Assembly (NCBI RefSeq): GCF_020400585.1
Contig: NZ_JAINVF010000005.1
Span: forward strand, 370,874 to 434,873
Length of the DNA stretch: 64,000 nt
Direction: 5' to 3'
Source of the DNA: Streptomyces sp. NK08204
GTDB lineage: Bacteria > Actinomycetota > Actinomycetes > Streptomycetales > Streptomycetaceae
In this document: positions 10,644-18,938 of the stretch, piece by piece
Layout: each line of letters opens with the position of its first letter
Position numbering within the stretch: the first letter of the stretch is position 1
Notes under the pieces: generated by a model
What the model was told of the DNA's origin: nothing
The model's input: the letters and a program-made list of their open reading frames with translations, nothing else
Databases searched by the model: none
Program-made: the position numbers and the translations under genes

Positions 10644-11282
10644 ATGGCTGAGGCGATGGGGCTGCGCGAGCGCAAGAAGCAGCAGACCGCGATGCGGATC
10701 TACCGGACCGCCATCGCACTGTTCGCGGAGAAGGGGTTCGACGCGGTCTCGGTGCAGGAGATCGCCGACGCCGCCGAGGTCTCCAAGATGACCGTCTTCA
10801 ACTACTTCGGCACGAAGGAAGACCTGGTCTTTCGCCCCATGGAGGAACACTTCTCCGACGCCGCCCGTGCCGTGCGCGAGCGGGCGCCGGGCGAGTCCGC
10901 GGTGGAGGCCGTCCGCAGGCAGTTCCTGGAGATGATCGAGTCTCGCGACCCCTCGGTCGGCCTGCACGCCGAGCCGTTCGCCCGCCGGATCCGCCAGGTC
11001 ATCATGGCCACGCCTGTCCTGAAGGAGCGCGCATATGTCGCGTCCGAACGCGGCGCCCGGGAGCTGGCCGACGTGCTCACCGCGGAGACGGGTGACCCCA
11101 CCCTGGCCCTGATAGCCGCTGCCACGCTCAACGTCACGCGCACCGCGCTCGTGGAGGAGCACCACCGCCGCATCGACGCCGGCGAGAGCGTCGACCAGGT
11201 GGCCGCTGACGCTGCCGAACGCGCCCGGCACGCCTTCGGCTTGGTGGAAAAAGGCCTGAAGGGCTACGCCGTGAAGGCATAG
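10644..11282 (+). CDS. TetR-family transcriptional regulator
   Basis: A 212-residue regulator with a typical N-terminal TetR helix-turn-helix: RERKKQQTAMRIYRTAIALF followed by VQEIADAAEVSKMTVFNYFGTKEDL (about residues 34-58). The C-terminal helical domain should bind a small ligand. Divergent placement next to the MFS exporter indicates that it represses that gene and probably itself. ATG at 10644 follows a weak GGTAAGG ribosome site. The next gene begins 10 bp past its stop and may be co-transcribed. Confidence 0.92.
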   Translation: MAEAMGLRERKKQQTAMRIYRTAIALFAEKGFDAVSVQEIADAAEVSKMTVFNYFGTKEDLVFRPMEEHFSDAARAVRERAPGESAVEAVRRQFLEMIESRDPSVGLHAEPFARRIRQVIMATPVLKERAYVASERGARELADVLTAETGDPTLALIAAATLNVTRTALVEEHHRRIDAGESVDQVAADAAERARHAFGLVEKGLKGYAVKA

Positions 11283-11292
11283 GCTCGGCGTC

Positions 11293-12090
11293 ATGCCACC
11301 GGCCAGGAAGCGCACCCGCAGCTACGACCCCGCCAAGACCCGGGCGGCTGTCCTGGCCCAGCTCGGCCACGTACGGCAGGCCGTCCGTGGCCTGAGCCCC
11401 GAGCAGCTCGTGCTGCCCACCCGGCTCGGCGAGTGGACCGTACGCGAACTGGTCGTCCACATCGGGATGGCGCTCACCGCGATCCACCGCGCCCTGGACG
11501 AGCCGGCCCCGTCGAAGCAGGACGTCGCACTCGTCGAGTGGCCCTTCGGCACCGCCGTCAACGCCACGGCCATCGACGGCTTCACCCGGAAACTCACCGC
11601 GGACCACCCCGACCTCGACGCCTACCTCGCCGACGTCGACGAGAGCCTGCGCGCGCTGCTCGACACACACCCGGGGACCCGGCTCCTCGCCACCAGCGTC
11701 GGCGCGATGCCCCTGGACGACTACGTGGTCACCCGGACCGTAGAACTCGTCGTCCACACCGACGACCTGAACGCCGCCGTGCCCGGCCTGGAGGTGCCGT
11801 ACGACCGCCAGGCCCTGGCCGCGGCCACCCGGCTGCTCGCCGACGCCCTCGCCGTGAAGGCGCCCGGCGGTTCCACCGAGGTGCGGGTGCCGCCGTACGC
11901 CGTCGTGCAGTGCGTCGAGGGGCCCCGGCACACCCGCGGCACCCCGCCCAACGTCGTGGAGACCGACCCGCTGACCTGGGTCCGGCTCGCCACCGGACGG
12001 ATGACCTGGGGGGACGCGCTGGAGGGGGCGAAGGTCGGCGCGAGCGGGGAGCGGGCGGACATCGGAGGGCTGCTGCCGCTGATGACGTGA
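11293..12090 (+). CDS. DinB-like, maleylpyruvate-isomerase-family (mycothiol-dependent-type) protein
   Basis: A 265-residue protein with the fold of the actinobacterial mycothiol-dependent maleylpyruvate isomerase/DinB-like superfamily and a sterol-carrier-like C-terminus. The N-terminal four-helix part has LGEWTVRELVVHIGMAL (His about residue 56), and a second metal-ligand region reads TVELVVHTDDL (about 150-160). These give the family's spaced histidines. The C-terminal 80 residues end with a TWVRLATGRMTWGDAL segment common to these proteins. The substrate is unknown. It starts 10 bp after the TetR stop, suggesting one transcript with the regulator. Confidence 0.8.
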   Translation: MPPARKRTRSYDPAKTRAAVLAQLGHVRQAVRGLSPEQLVLPTRLGEWTVRELVVHIGMALTAIHRALDEPAPSKQDVALVEWPFGTAVNATAIDGFTRKLTADHPDLDAYLADVDESLRALLDTHPGTRLLATSVGAMPLDDYVVTRTVELVVHTDDLNAAVPGLEVPYDRQALAAATRLLADALAVKAPGGSTEVRVPPYAVVQCVEGPRHTRGTPPNVVETDPLTWVRLATGRMTWGDALEGAKVGASGERADIGGLLPLMT

Positions 12091-12125
12091 CGGAACCGAC
12101 GTCCACCGCAGGACGTCGAATCCGT

Positions 12126-12587
12126 ATGAATCGGTACAAGCAGCGCACAGTCCTGACGGCGGTGGCCGCTCTCCTCCCCCTCGTGGTGGCCTGCGGCGGC
12201 AGAACGGCGGACAGTGGTGCCGTGGCCGCTCCCGAACCGGTGACCGGAGTCGAATGGCGGGTCGACAGCGTCACCGCCGGTGGCACCGTCCACCACACCC
12301 CTGCCGCCGCCTCCCCCCGCCTGCGCATCGACGCCGACGGCAAGGCGGCCGGCAACCTGGGCTGCAACCTGTTCAGCGCCCGCGCCACCGTGCACGGCGA
12401 CCGGATCACGTTCGGGGACGTCCGTACGACCAAGATGGCCTGCGATCGCGCCCGTACGGCCTTCGAGCAGACCCTCGCCCGCACGCTCACCGCCGGCCCG
12501 CTCACCGCGCGGGTCGACGACGGGAAGCTGACGCTCACGGACGGCGACGGCGATGCCGTCCACCTCAGCCGCGGCGCGCCCGAATGA
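12126..12587 (+). CDS. META-domain (HslJ-like) lipoprotein
   Basis: A 153-residue secreted lipoprotein. The N-terminus has a basic start, a hydrophobic helix and a lipobox-like LPLVVAC with Cys at about residue 23, followed by a Gly/Ser linker. The rest is a META domain: GVEWRVDSV near 40, and GNLGCNLFSARATVHGDRITFGDVRTTKMAC (about 78-108), with the paired cysteines and the T-K-M-A-C signature typical of the family. The E. coli relative HslJ is linked to novobiocin tolerance; a role here is not known. The start follows GACGTC-containing sequence 35 bp after the previous gene. Confidence 0.88.
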   Translation: MNRYKQRTVLTAVAALLPLVVACGGRTADSGAVAAPEPVTGVEWRVDSVTAGGTVHHTPAAASPRLRIDADGKAAGNLGCNLFSARATVHGDRITFGDVRTTKMACDRARTAFEQTLARTLTAGPLTARVDDGKLTLTDGDGDAVHLSRGAPE

Positions 12588-12776
12588 TGTGCGACACCTC
12601 ACTCATGCATGCGGCGAAGAGGCCCGCCGACCCGCCCCACAGCGCGTCCCGCACCCGGCCAGTCCACCGGTAAACCACTTCTGACCTGCAAGAACGCGGA
12701 AACCGCCAAGCTGATCGACAACCCCCGCTCTGTTACGGGCGCGTATCCCCAATTCGGACCAGTGGTCGATCTCGCC

Positions 12777-12790
12777 TACACTCGGTGGCG
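12777..12790 (+). promoter_or_regulatory. purF -10 element giving a likely leaderless transcript
   Basis: TACACT at 12777-12782 is a good -10 hexamer. Transcription starting 6-8 bp later would begin at or next to the GTG start codon at 12790. No Shine-Dalgarno sequence precedes that GTG, which supports leaderless initiation. Confidence 0.5.
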
Positions 12791-14319
12791 TGCCACGTGG
12801 TGACGGTCGACTCAATCACGATCTACTCCCCGGTGAGAAGGGCCCCCAGGACGCGTGTGGCGTCTTCGGTGTCTGGGCTCCGGGTGAAGAGGTCGCAAAG
12901 CTCACGTACTTCGGGCTCTACGCCCTCCAGCACCGGGGTCAGGAATCCGCGGGAATCGCGGTCAGCAATGGCTCCCAGATCCTCGTCTTCAAGGACATGG
13001 GGCTGGTGTCCCAGGTCTTCGACGAGACCTCTCTCGGTTCGCTCCAAGGTCATATCGCGGTCGGTCACGCCCGCTACTCGACCACCGGCGCCTCCGTGTG
13101 GGAGAACGCCCAGCCGACGTTCCGTGCCACCGCGCACGGCTCGATCGCGCTCGGCCACAACGGCAACCTGGTGAACACGGCGCAGCTCGCCGAGATGGTC
13201 GCCGAGCTGCCGAAGGACACCCATGGCCGCTCCACCCGGGTCGCGGCCACCAACGACACCGACCTGCTGACGGCCCTGCTGGCCGCCCAGGTCGACGAGG
13301 ACGGCAAGCCGCTGACCATCGAGGAGGCCGCGCACGCGGTCCTGCCGCGGGTCCGGGGCGCCTTCTCGCTCGTCTTCATGGACGAGCACACCCTCTACGC
13401 CGCCCGTGACCCGCAGGGCATCCGCCCGCTGGTCCTCGGCCGCCTGGAGCGCGGCTGGGTGGTCGCCTCCGAGACCGCCGCGCTGGACATCTGCGGCGCC
13501 AGCTTCGTCCGGGAGATCGAGCCGGGCGAGTTCGTCGCCGTCGACGAGAACGGCCTGCGCACCTCGCGATTCGCGGAAGCGAAGCCCAAGGGCTGTGTCT
13601 TCGAGTACGTGTACCTGGCCCGCCCGGACACCGAGATCGCCGGCCGGAACGTGTACCTCTCCCGGGTCGAGATGGGCCGCCGTCTCGCCAAGGAGGCCCC
13701 CGCCGAGGCCGACCTGGTCATAGCGACGCCGGAGTCCGGCACCCCGGCCGCCATCGGCTACGCCGAGGCGAGCGGGATCCCGTTCGGCGCGGGTCTGGTC
13801 AAGAACGCCTACGTCGGCCGCACCTTCATCCAGCCCTCGCAGACGATCCGCCAGCTCGGTATCCGCCTGAAGCTGAACCCGCTGAAGGAAGTCATCAAGG
13901 GCAAGCGCCTGGTCGTCGTGGACGACTCGATCGTGCGCGGCAACACCCAGCGGGCCCTGGTGCGCATGCTGCGCGAGGCCGGTGCCGCCGAGGTCCACAT
14001 CCGGATCTCCTCGCCGCCCGTGAAGTGGCCCTGCTTCTTCGGTATCGACTTCGCCACCCGCGCGGAGCTGATCGCCAACGGCATGACCATCGAGGAGATC
14101 GGCACCAGCCTCGGCGCGGACTCCCTGGCCTACATCTCCATCGACGGCATGATCGAGGCGACCACCATCGCCAAGCCGAACCTGTGCCGCGCCTGCTTCG
14201 ACGGCGAGTACCCGATGGAGCTGCCGGACCCTGAGCTGCTCGGCAAGCAGCTGCTGGAGACCGAGCTGGCCGCCGGGCCGGCCGCCACGGCCGCGGCCGA
14301 CGCGATTCGTCGCCCGTAA
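12790..14319 (+). CDS. purF: Amidophosphoribosyltransferase (PurF)
   Basis: PurF commits PRPP to purine synthesis, making phosphoribosylamine with ammonia from glutamine. The 509-residue protein is of the iron-sulfur Bacillus type. A 22-residue propeptide precedes the N-terminal nucleophile Cys23 in DACGVFG, which must be exposed by self-cleavage. The glutaminase domain includes HRGQESAG and RYSTTG. The phosphoribosyltransferase domain has the PRPP motif VVVDDSIVRG (about 376-385). Cysteines for a 4Fe-4S cluster are in VKWPCFF and NLCRACFDG. There is no ribosome site and a -10 element lies just upstream, so translation is probably leaderless. purM follows 34 bp after the stop. Confidence 0.97.
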   Translation: MPRGDGRLNHDLLPGEKGPQDACGVFGVWAPGEEVAKLTYFGLYALQHRGQESAGIAVSNGSQILVFKDMGLVSQVFDETSLGSLQGHIAVGHARYSTTGASVWENAQPTFRATAHGSIALGHNGNLVNTAQLAEMVAELPKDTHGRSTRVAATNDTDLLTALLAAQVDEDGKPLTIEEAAHAVLPRVRGAFSLVFMDEHTLYAARDPQGIRPLVLGRLERGWVVASETAALDICGASFVREIEPGEFVAVDENGLRTSRFAEAKPKGCVFEYVYLARPDTEIAGRNVYLSRVEMGRRLAKEAPAEADLVIATPESGTPAAIGYAEASGIPFGAGLVKNAYVGRTFIQPSQTIRQLGIRLKLNPLKEVIKGKRLVVVDDSIVRGNTQRALVRMLREAGAAEVHIRISSPPVKWPCFFGIDFATRAELIANGMTIEEIGTSLGADSLAYISIDGMIEATTIAKPNLCRACFDGEYPMELPDPELLGKQLLETELAAGPAATAAADAIRRP

Positions 14320-14353
14320 GCCCCGTAGAAACCAACCCGAAAGATCCCAGGCA

Positions 14354-15427
14354 ATGTCTGAGAGCCGTTCCACCGGTGCTTCCTACGCGGCTGCCGGAGT
14401 CGACATCGAGGCGGGCGACCGCGCCGTAGAGCTGATGAAGGAGTGGGTGAAGAAGACCCAGCGCCCCGAGGTCCTGGGCGGCCTCGGCGGCTTCGCCGGG
14501 CTCTTCGACGCCTCCGCCCTCAAGCGCTACGAGCGTCCCCTTCTCGCCTCCGCCACGGACGGCGTCGGTACGAAGGTCGACATCGCACGCCAGATGGGTG
14601 TCTACGACACCATCGGCCACGACCTGGTCGCCATGGTCATGGACGACATCGTGGTGTGCGGTGCCGAGCCGCTGTTCATGACCGACTACATCTGTGTCGG
14701 CAAGGTGTACCCGGAGCGGGTCGCCGCCATCGTCAAGGGCATCGCGGAAGGCTGTGTGCTGGCCGGCTGCGCCCTGGTGGGCGGCGAGACGGCCGAACAC
14801 CCCGGACTGCTGGGCGCGGACGACTTCGACGTCGCCGGCGCCGGTACGGGCGTCGTGGAGGCCGATCGGCTGCTGGGCGCGGATCGCATCCGTAAGGGTG
14901 ACACCGTGATCGCCATGGCGTCCTCCGGGCTTCACTCGAACGGGTACTCCCTGGTCCGCCATGTCCTGCTGAACACGGCGGGCCTGTCCCTGGACGCGGA
15001 GATCGCCGACCTCGGCCGCACCCTCGGCGAGGAGCTGCTGGAGCCGACGAAGATCTACTCGCTGGACTGCCTGGCGCTGACCCGCACCACCGAGGTGCAC
15101 GCGTTCAGCCACATCACCGGCGGTGGGCTGGCCGCGAACCTGGCCCGGGTGATCCCCGACGGGCTGCACGCCACCGTCGACCGCTCCACCTGGACCCCGG
15201 GCGCGATCTTCGACCTGGTCGGCCGGACCGGCAGCGTCGAGCGCCTGGAGCTGGAGAAGACCCTCAACATGGGCGTCGGCATGATGGCGATCGTCCCCGA
15301 GGAGTCCGCCGACGCGGCCCTGACCACGCTGGCCGACCGCGGGGTCGAGGCGTGGGTCGCGGGCGAGATCACGGACCGTGGCGACCAGGAGACCGGCGCC
15401 GAGCTGGTGGGCGACTACGCCGCCTGA
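14354..15427 (+). CDS. purM: Phosphoribosylformylglycinamidine cyclo-ligase (AIR synthetase)
   Basis: PurM closes the imidazole ring, turning FGAM and ATP into AIR. The 357-residue protein is full length. Family motifs are SYAAAGVDIEAGDRAVELM at the N-terminus, LLASATDGVGTKV (about 57-69), DDIVVCGAEPLF (about 96-107), GLHSNGYSLVR and FSHITGGGLAANL. It lies 34 bp downstream of purF in the same direction and is probably co-transcribed. An 81-bp gap with a perfect 12-bp hairpin separates it from the convergent DUF3073 gene. Confidence 0.97.
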   Translation: MSESRSTGASYAAAGVDIEAGDRAVELMKEWVKKTQRPEVLGGLGGFAGLFDASALKRYERPLLASATDGVGTKVDIARQMGVYDTIGHDLVAMVMDDIVVCGAEPLFMTDYICVGKVYPERVAAIVKGIAEGCVLAGCALVGGETAEHPGLLGADDFDVAGAGTGVVEADRLLGADRIRKGDTVIAMASSGLHSNGYSLVRHVLLNTAGLSLDAEIADLGRTLGEELLEPTKIYSLDCLALTRTTEVHAFSHITGGGLAANLARVIPDGLHATVDRSTWTPGAIFDLVGRTGSVERLELEKTLNMGVGMMAIVPEESADAALTTLADRGVEAWVAGEITDRGDQETGAELVGDYAA

Positions 15428-15465
15428 GCCCGCGGGGTCGGCTGGACCTGCGGACAGCACAGAAG

Positions 15466-15492
15466 CCGGTCGGTGGCTGTGCCACCGACCGG
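15466..15492. terminator. Hairpin between convergent purM and DUF3073 genes
   Basis: Perfect 12-bp arms, CCGGTCGGTGGC and GCCACCGACCGG, around a 3-nt TGT loop. There is no T-run, but the position between convergent genes suggests a bidirectional actinobacterial terminator. Confidence 0.7.
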
Positions 15493-15511
15493 ACTGGTGC
15501 TCAAAGCAAGG

Positions 15512-15769
15512 TCAAGCGCCGCGACGGTGCTGCGAGGGACCCTCGTCCTCGTCCTCGTCGTCGTCGTCCTCATAGAGGTCGGCGTAGCGCGAGTACAGAT
15601 CGTCGTCGTCATGCTCATCGGCGTCCTCGAAGCGGTCGCCGTTCGGCGACTGGTTCGACGTCGATGCGCCCAGCTCCTCGGCCAGGCGTGACAAGTCCGT
15701 CCCGCCGCTGTTGTACTTCAGCTGGCGGGCGACCTTCGTCTGCTTGGCCTTGGCCCGGCCGCGCCCCAT
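15512..15769 (-). CDS. DUF3073 family protein
   Basis: An 85-residue actinobacterial protein of unknown function. The N-terminus MGRGRAKAKQTKVARQLKY is strongly basic and conserved in the family; the C-terminal half is very acidic (a run of Asp/Glu around residues 53-75), encoded by GAC/GAG-rich DNA. This charge split suggests nucleic-acid or ribosome binding, which is inference only. It is monocistronic and convergent with purM, as in other streptomycetes. Confidence 0.9.
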   Translation of the reverse strand: MGRGRAKAKQTKVARQLKYNSGGTDLSRLAEELGASTSNQSPNGDRFEDADEHDDDDLYSRYADLYEDDDDEDEDEGPSQHRRGA

Positions 15770-16051
15770 GGCTCGACCCCCTCAACGACGGGGCTCGATG
15801 GCCCCTGGTTGACACGCGTTCATGATTCCCGACGGTCTCTCTGTGAGAGCCCGCCTGTAGGGCTTCCACGGTACCTGAGCCCGCGCCCATACGGTACGTC
15901 GCCCGCAGCACGCGCGTGTGCACAGGACCATCAAGGCGCCCTGTCCTTGCTGGTCAGTGGCGATTTTAACCACTTATCCGGGCCCGACCCGCCGGTGGAA
16001 GTGAGAGTTCTCTCTAAGTTCCCGCCGGCGGGTACCGTTCATGTGTGCGAA

Positions 16052-17149
16052 TCAGCGCGCCGCGCGGGCCTCCGCCATGCGCTGCTCGGCGATCCGGTCG
16101 GCCGCGGCGGCCGGCGGAATCCCGTCTTCCTTCGCGCGTGCGAAGATCGCCAGCGTGGTGTCGAAGATCTTCGCGGCCTTCGCCTTGCACCGCTCGAAGT
16201 CGAACCCGTGCAGCTCGTCGGCCACCTGGATGACACCGCCGGCGTTCACCACGTAGTCGGGCGCGTAGAGGATCCCGCGGTCGGCGAGGTCCTTCTCCAC
16301 GCCCGGGTGGGCGAGCTGGTTGTTGGCCGCGCCGCACACCACTCGCGCGGTGAGCACCGGCACGGTGTCGTCGTTCAGGGCACCGCCCAGGGCGCAGGGA
16401 GCGTAGATGTCGAGCCCCTCGACGCGGATCAGGGCGTCGGTGTCGGCGACGGCCGTGACCCCCTCCGGGTGCTCGTCGAGGATCCGCTGGACGGCGTCCG
16501 CCCGCACGTCCGTGATGACGACCTCGGCGCCCTCGTCCAGCAGGTGCCGGACCAGGTGGTGGCCGACCTTGCCGACGCCGGCGATGCCGACCTTGCGTCC
16601 GCGCAGCGAGGGGTCGCCCCACAGGTGCTGGGCGGAGGCGCGCATGCCCTGGTAGACGCCGAAGGAGGTGAGGACGGAGGAGTCGCCCGCGCCGCCGTTC
16701 TCGGGGGAGCGGCCGGTGGTCCAGCGGCACTCGCGGGCCACGACGTCCATGTCGGCGACGTAGGTGCCGACGTCGCACGCGGTGACGTAGCGCCCGCCGA
16801 GCGAGGCGACCATGCGGCCGTAGGCGAGGAGCAGCTCCTCGGTCTTGTCGCGCTCCGGGTCACCGATGATCACGGCCTTGCCGCCGCCGTGGTCCAGGCC
16901 GGCCATGGCGTTCTTGTACGACATGCCGCGCGAGAGGTTGAGGGCGTCCGCGACGGCCTCCGCCTCGGTCGCGTAGGGGTAGAAGCGCGTGCCGCCGAGG
17001 GCGGGGCCCAGAGCGGTGGAGTGGATGGCGATCACGGCCTTGAGGCCGGTGGCGCGGTCCTGGCAGAGCACGACCTGCTCATGGCCACCCTGGTCCGAGT
17101 GGAAGAGGGTGTGCAGGACGCCGGCGGATGCGCCAGTTACGTCGGTCAC
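16052..17149 (-). CDS. vdh: Valine (branched-chain amino acid) dehydrogenase
   Basis: NAD-dependent oxidative deamination of valine, leucine and isoleucine to the 2-oxo acids, which supplies branched-chain precursors and allows growth on valine. At 365 residues it has the usual length. The catalytic part has [10 protein letters not shown] (about 52-61) and the two lysines of the active site, Lys79 in MSYKNAMAG and Lys91 in DHGGGK. The nucleotide-binding GVGKVG is at 191-196. The GTG start has GGAG 8 bp upstream. It diverges from the following hypothetical gene across 200 bp, and its synteny beside bldC supports the vdh name over leucine or phenylalanine dehydrogenase. Confidence 0.93.
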   Translation of the reverse strand: MTDVTGASAGVLHTLFHSDQGGHEQVVLCQDRATGLKAVIAIHSTALGPALGGTRFYPYATEAEAVADALNLSRGMSYKNAMAGLDHGGGKAVIIGDPERDKTEELLLAYGRMVASLGGRYVTACDVGTYVADMDVVARECRWTTGRSPENGGAGDSSVLTSFGVYQGMRASAQHLWGDPSLRGRKVGIAGVGKVGHHLVRHLLDEGAEVVITDVRADAVQRILDEHPEGVTAVADTDALIRVEGLDIYAPCALGGALNDDTVPVLTARVVCGAANNQLAHPGVEKDLADRGILYAPDYVVNAGGVIQVADELHGFDFERCKAKAAKIFDTTLAIFARAKEDGIPPAAAADRIAEQRMAEARAAR

Positions 17150-17349
17150 TGTGGTGACTCCTGTGTAAGTAGCGGCGGGTGGGGAGTGGCTCCCGTATGG
17201 GTGGCGGGGGCCGTGGGATGAGCGTAGAGCCTGCGGTCACCCGCCATCTGCCCAGTGTTCAGGATCACCCTCGCGTGCCGCTCGCGCGCACACCGACGTG
17301 GCACGATTTGCAGTGGTTTCGAGACCGGTGTGACGGGGAGGGAGCAGGC

Positions 17350-18192
17350 GTGCCCAAGGTGTCCTCGGTGATCGTCCCTTATGCCGCGTACCTGCGTGTC
17401 TACGAGCCGCTGGCAGCCTTCCCGGAGCCGGAGCGGACCCACTGGGCGCGCTACGCCCGCCGCCCCGACCGCCCCTCCTACCAGGACGAACTGCGCCGCT
17501 CCCTCGCCGACTTGCTGCCCACTCCGCCGATCGCGGTACCGGTGCACGAGAGCAGTGACGCCTTCGTGCTGGAGACCGACGGGGTGGTCTGCGTGTGCCC
17601 CTGGCGGACCCGGCTGCGCGGCTGGCAGGCGCTCAGCGGCCTCGCCGGGGAACTGCCGCAGCCGCTGCTGGACGCGGTACTGCCGCCGGTGGTGCGCGAC
17701 CAGGCCGCCCGGGACTACGAGCGCTGGCTCGACCGCAACCCCGACGCCCGGCCCTGGATCCGCACCGCGACCTGGCAGGTGCCGCTGAACTGGTTCGTGC
17801 TGGTCGCCGACGAGGAGCGCCGCTACGACAAGGGGACCGGCGAGGTGCCGCCGATGCTGCGGTACCGCACGCCGATGGTGCAGGCCCGGCGGCGGGTGGC
17901 GCGGGCGCTGCGCGCGCTGAAGGACGCCATCGGGGAGGGGCCGCTGATCGACGGCCTGGTGGACGTCGGCCGCTGGCTGGAGGAGTTCCACCCGCGCGCG
18001 CTGGTGGAGCTGGACTACGGCGGCCTGGTGCACGTGGTGCCGGCCGGTGAGCTGGAGGACGACCACTCGGCGGCGGACGTGGCCCATGGCATCGAGGCGC
18101 TGCGCCAGGGCGACGGGACGGCCGCTGGGGAGGCGTACGCGCGGCTGGTGGAGCGGTGGCGGGCGGTGCGGGACCTGCGTTCCGCGAATTGA
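17350..18192 (+). CDS. Conserved hypothetical protein between vdh and bldC
   Basis: A 280-residue protein I cannot assign to a functional family. It is soluble, with no signal peptide or membrane segment, rich in Arg, Trp and Tyr, and appears all-helical in its second half. The segments VSSVIVPYAAYLRVYEPL at the start and VELDYGGLVHVVPAGEL (about 225-241) look like conserved folded parts. I start it at GTG 17350, preceded by GGGGAGGGAG at 17336-17345; frames opening further upstream read into Gly-rich leader sequence. It is conserved upstream of bldC in streptomycetes (recalled). Confidence 0.8.
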   Translation: MPKVSSVIVPYAAYLRVYEPLAAFPEPERTHWARYARRPDRPSYQDELRRSLADLLPTPPIAVPVHESSDAFVLETDGVVCVCPWRTRLRGWQALSGLAGELPQPLLDAVLPPVVRDQAARDYERWLDRNPDARPWIRTATWQVPLNWFVLVADEERRYDKGTGEVPPMLRYRTPMVQARRRVARALRALKDAIGEGPLIDGLVDVGRWLEEFHPRALVELDYGGLVHVVPAGELEDDHSAADVAHGIEALRQGDGTAAGEAYARLVERWRAVRDLRSAN

Positions 18193-18366
18193 GTGCAGAA
18201 GAGTCGCTGCGAGTGACGTACATCACGGTCGAAATGGCCTCGAACGACGTACCGTCTACGACACTTGACCACCTGACGGGACGTAGGTCCCGATCCGGGC
18301 TTTTGTCCCAAGGGTGATGGACGGCACGTACGCGGCTCTTGCGCCTCTTGCCGACCCTCATGCCAA

Positions 18367-18407
18367 AATAGGACAAGGAGCCCGGGGAGGGCTCTGTCCG
18401 TCCTATT
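18367..18407. repeat. Nested, possibly bistable hairpin upstream of bldC
   Basis: The outer arms AATAGGAC (18367-18374) and GTCCTATT (18400-18407) are a perfect match, and the inner arms GAGCCC (18378-18383) and GGGCTC (18389-18394) also match. GGACA (18371-18375) can instead pair with TGTCC (18395-18399), so two exclusive folds are possible. No T-run follows. Confidence 0.6.
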
Positions 18408-18469
18408 GTGCTCAACTATGGGCGGAATCTCAGCATTGCACGCTTTGGGGGGTCCGGTGCCTCCTGATC

Positions 18470-18496
18470 GCCACTGTGACTGATCGTCACAGTGGC
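18470..18496. repeat. Perfect 11-bp inverted repeat upstream of bldC
   Basis: GCCACTGTGAC (18470-18480) and GTCACAGTGGC (18486-18496) around a 5-bp spacer. The inner GTGAC/GTCAC halves resemble the GTGA/TCAC halves of BldD-type sites, but the spacing differs from the best-known consensus. Confidence 0.6.
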
Positions 18497-18731
18497 GTGA
18501 CTGTCCGCTATGGCATGGTCCATCGGCTTCCGTCGCTGATGAACACCTGGGAGGGCAATTCCATCGGTTTGGCCGACGGGGCTGGACAGATGGTGTAGTT
18601 GTAGTGCCGAGGACAAGCCGTTCGTCCTATAACCGACTCGACTCGCGTCCGCCATTTCGGGCAACGCGGGTCAAGGTGCAGAATTTAGAGGAAAGAACCG
18701 AGAAGGTTCGGTTCTCCCGAGGAGGCCGCTC

Positions 18732-18938
18732 ATGACCGCTCGCACCCCTGATGCCGAGCCGCTGCTGACCCCCGCTGAGGTCGCCACCATGTTCCGCGTC
18801 GACCCGAAGACGGTCACGCGGTGGGCGAAGGCCGGCAAGCTCACGTCCATCCGTACGCTCGGTGGGCACCGCCGCTACCGCGAGGCCGAGGTGCGCGCAC
18901 TGCTCGCGGGCATCCCGCAGCAGCGCAGCGAGGCCTGA
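18732..18938 (+). CDS. bldC: Developmental regulator BldC (MerR-like DNA-binding protein)
   Basis: A 68-residue protein consisting almost only of a MerR-type winged helix-turn-helix: LLTPAEVATMFRVDPKTVTRWAKAGKL (about residues 11-37) followed by the wing LGGHRRYREAEV. BldC binds direct repeats cooperatively and keeps Streptomyces in vegetative growth by repressing sporulation genes (established for S. venezuelae and S. coelicolor). The size and sequence leave little doubt. ATG at 18732 has a perfect GGAGG at 18721-18725, just after a small stem-loop. The gene is monocistronic with a terminator at 19087-19125. Confidence 0.97.
   Translation: MTARTPDAEPLLTPAEVATMFRVDPKTVTRWAKAGKLTSIRTLGGHRRYREAEVRALLAGIPQQRSEA

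Larger units (their letters stand above)
18193..18731. promoter_or_regulatory. Long upstream region of bldC with several dyads
   Basis: 539 bp without a convincing gene. It contains a nested hairpin at 18367-18407, a perfect 11-bp inverted repeat at 18470-18496 and a small 8-bp hairpin at 18694-18715, just before the bldC ribosome site. One open frame (18314-18598) has no family resemblance and a poor composition. The region is somewhat A/T-richer than the neighbouring genes and is likely to hold the bldC promoter or promoters. Confidence 0.6.

Noticed and set aside
12785..12800. Other CACGTG sequences (for example near 12795, 34045 and 58965) as extra parS sites
   Set aside because: Their flanks do not extend the palindrome to GTTTCACGTGAAAC.
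18314..18598. A 94-codon open frame upstream of bldC
   Set aside because: No ribosome site, no family resemblance, and it runs straight through the inverted repeat and hairpin structures.
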